NCBI RefSeq assembly: GCF_002811955.1
Contig: NZ_NPEF01000181.1
Span: forward strand, 1 to 7,968
DNA length: 7,968 nt
Direction of reading: 5' to 3'
Origin: Leptospira ellisii
GTDB taxonomy: Bacteria; Spirochaetota; Leptospiria; Leptospirales; Leptospiraceae
The notes below the pieces were generated by a model. The model had not been told where the DNA came from, did not search any database, and saw nothing but the letters and a program-made list of their open reading frames with translations. Shown piece by piece: positions 6,174-7,968 of this stretch. Position 1 is the stretch's first letter, and the number at the start of each line of letters is the position of its first letter. The position numbers were made by a program, and so were the translations under genes.

Positions 6174-7968
6174 TCAATCGCGTCTGCGTTTTTCCTCTAT
6201 CTTATCGATCCAACGGTCCAGGGTTTTTTTGAGAACCGCAAGATCCAGGGGTTTGATCAGACAATCGTTCATTCCCAGTTTTTGATAACGTTCCACGCTG
6301 CTTTCGATCGCGTCCGCGGTCAATGCTATGATGACGGGTAATTCCGAATTCTCCTTTCTTGACCGGATCCACCGCGTGGCCTCGATCCCGTCCACTTCGG
6401 GCATATGGATGTCCATGAGAATCAGATCGAAACTCTCTATCTGCATCCTTTCGACCACTTCCCGTCCGTTATGAACGACCGCGGGATCGTATCCCAGCTT
6501 TTTCAGAATCCTTTCGATCAGAAGACAATTGGTCTCATTGTCCTCTGCCACGAGAATTTTAGTCTTTTTTAATATAGATTCGGCATGAATCTCCCCGAAA
6601 TCCGAGATCGTTTCCGGTTTCAAAATCGATTCGATCTCCGCTTCCGACGGAATATCGTATACGATCGAAAAACCGAACTTGGAACCTTGACCTTCCTTAC
6701 TTTCGAGATGGAGAATTCCTCCCTGCAGTTCCACGAGTTGTTTCGTGATGCTCAGCCCCAAACCCGAACCGCCGAACTTTCTCGCCGTGGAGGAATCGGT
6801 CTGGGAAAACGCGTCGAACACCTGCTTTTGTTTGTCTTCCGGAATTCCGATGCCGGTATCGGAAACCGTGAATTCGATCTCCACTTTTTGATCGGAAGTT
6901 TTTCTCTGCGAAACCTTTAAGACCACGCCGCCTTGAACGGTGAACTTAATCGCGTTACCGGCCAAATTCCAGAGGATTTGTCTCAGCCTCAATTGATCCC
7001 CGGAAACGTATTCCTGAATTTCGAACTTACCTTCCAACTGAAATCCGATCTTTTTGACCTGCGCCAACGGTTGCAAAAGATCGTGGATCTCGTCCAAAAC
7101 GGAACGGATCGAAAAGACCTCCTTATCGAGAACGATCTTTCCCGCTTCGATTTTCGAAAAATCGAGGATGTCGTTGATGATCTGTAACAGCGATTTGGCG
7201 GAACCCGAAAGCGTATTGATGTATTCCTTCTGTTCTCCCGTAAGTTTCGTAGTTCCCAAAAGTTGGACCATTCCCAAAACTCCGTTCATGGGAGTGCGGA
7301 TTTCGTGGCTCATGTTTGCGAGAAAGCTGCCCTTCACTTTCGAGGCGTTTTCGGCGATCTCTTTGGCTTGAATCAACTCCCATTCGGTTTCCCTACGCTG
7401 TTGAATCTCCTTTTTCAAAAGAACGATGTTCTTATGGATCTCCGACTGAAGCCCTTCCGTGAGTTTGAATTCCAGCTCCTTGATCCTCTGGACGAGGATG
7501 ATCGAAAAGAGAATGGACTGGGTTATAAAAGCGATCTTTAATATATGAAGCGAGAAATAATTTATGGAAATGACCCCCGTCGCGCTCAGGTTCGTGACGA
7601 CGGCGGCTGTGGGAAAAATCAAGTGGATCAGCAAAAGGATTTTCGCCGGTTTAAAACCTTCCAGAATCCTCTTAAAACAGAAATAAACGATGAGAAGGTT
7701 GTTGAACAACGCCCAATAATAGGAAAGTTGATTGGAAACGATCGGAAACAGAAAGGAAAGCGGAAAGAAAAACAGATTTGCCAGAATGTAAACCGCCGAA
7801 ACGACCTCCGCCCGTTTGTCCTTTTTTTCGGGATACAAAAATTCGATCGCAAAAAGGAAAAGGAACAACGTCGCGGAATAGATCAGAAAAAGAGTTCCGG
7901 GAAGATAATAATTTCCGTAGTACGGTCTGAAAAGAGGAAGGAGAAGACCGTCCCACGCGGTCAGATAG
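6174..7968 (-). CDS. Hybrid sensor histidine kinase with multi-spanning membrane domain, 5' partial
   Basis: About 597 residues are visible; the frame runs off the right edge, so the N terminus is missing. A TTG at 7868 is not a credible start because coding continues upstream with YYGNYYLPGTLFLIYSATLF. The first 160 or so residues contain about five to six hydrophobic segments, resembling the 7TMR-DISM sensor class (moderate). A coiled coil, about EIHKNIVLLKKEIQQRRE, links to HisKA with phospho-acceptor His at 7305-7307 in MSHEIRTPMNG. The HATPase follows: N-box NLAGNAIKF, G1 DTGIGIPED, and G2 FGGSGLGLS. A C-terminal receiver has AEDN, phospho-acceptor Asp at 6411-6413 in LMDIHMP, and LIKPLD. 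No Hpt domain or output module follows, so a separate phosphotransfer partner or an inhibitory receiver is likely. It is an inner-membrane sensor; signal unknown. No regulator gene is adjacent. Confidence 0.92.
   Translation of the reverse strand, partial: YLTAWDGLLLPLFRPYYGNYYLPGTLFLIYSATLFLFLFAIEFLYPEKKDKRAEVVSAVYILANLFFFPLSFLFPIVSNQLSYYWALFNNLLIVYFCFKRILEGFKPAKILLLIHLIFPTAAVVTNLSATGVISINYFSLHILKIAFITQSILFSIILVQRIKELEFKLTEGLQSEIHKNIVLLKKEIQQRRETEWELIQAKEIAENASKVKGSFLANMSHEIRTPMNGVLGMVQLLGTTKLTGEQKEYINTLSGSAKSLLQIINDILDFSKIEAGKIVLDKEVFSIRSVLDEIHDLLQPLAQVKKIGFQLEGKFEIQEYVSGDQLRLRQILWNLAGNAIKFTVQGGVVLKVSQRKTSDQKVEIEFTVSDTGIGIPEDKQKQVFDAFSQTDSSTARKFGGSGLGLSITKQLVELQGGILHLESKEGQGSKFGFSIVYDIPSEAEIESILKPETISDFGEIHAESILKKTKILVAEDNETNCLLIERILKKLGYDPAVVHNGREVVERMQIESFDLILMDIHMPEVDGIEATRWIRSRKENSELPVIIALTADAIESSVERYQKLGMNDCLIKPLDLAVLKKTLDRWIDKIEEKRRRD

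Overview
The window looks like chromosomal DNA from a spirochaete of the Leptospira type. That is inferred from gene content and style: AAAGGAG-like ribosome sites, a mid-to-high-40s GC content by eye, a secreted protein with a Leptospira-like low-complexity linker, and a membrane-anchored hybrid histidine kinase. No rRNA, tRNA or marker gene fixes the genus. I see no insertion sequence, integrase, CRISPR array or phage gene. This reads as ordinary gene-dense chromosome with several poorly characterised families.

There are seven protein genes. Bases 1-1224 (+) hold a two-gene membrane operon: a 5'-truncated multi-spanning protein of unknown function, then an ABA4-like (DUF4281) protein with its own Shine-Dalgarno and only one base between stop and start. 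A 167-base gap with two inverted repeats follows. Bases 1392-2174 (+) encode a secreted protein with an Asn/Gln/Pro-rich linker and a C-terminal domain resembling a long-form C-type lectin fold. Bases 2235-2714 (-) encode a stand-alone GyrI-like/Cass2-type effector-binding domain. Bases 2796-4058 (-) encode an alpha/beta hydrolase (lipase/esterase type) with a long helical N-terminal extension. It is driven by a near-consensus sigma-70 promoter, TTGACC-17-TATACT. Bases 4194-5888 (+) encode a B12-binding radical SAM enzyme diverging from the hydrolase. A 285-base convergent gap contains a 16-bp perfect palindrome and a GNRA-capped hairpin. Bases 6174-7968 (-) encode a hybrid sensor histidine kinase with a multi-spanning membrane domain, HisKA, HATPase and receiver domains; its N terminus lies beyond the window.

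Two adjacencies look functional. One is the coupled membrane pair at the left. The other is the hydrolase followed on the same strand by the GyrI-like protein 81 bases downstream. The radical SAM gene and the kinase have no visible partner here. Nothing amounts to a clearly new multi-gene system. The best candidates for undescribed biology are the unknown-plus-ABA4-like membrane pair, the lectin-like secreted protein, and the B12 radical SAM enzyme of unknown substrate.
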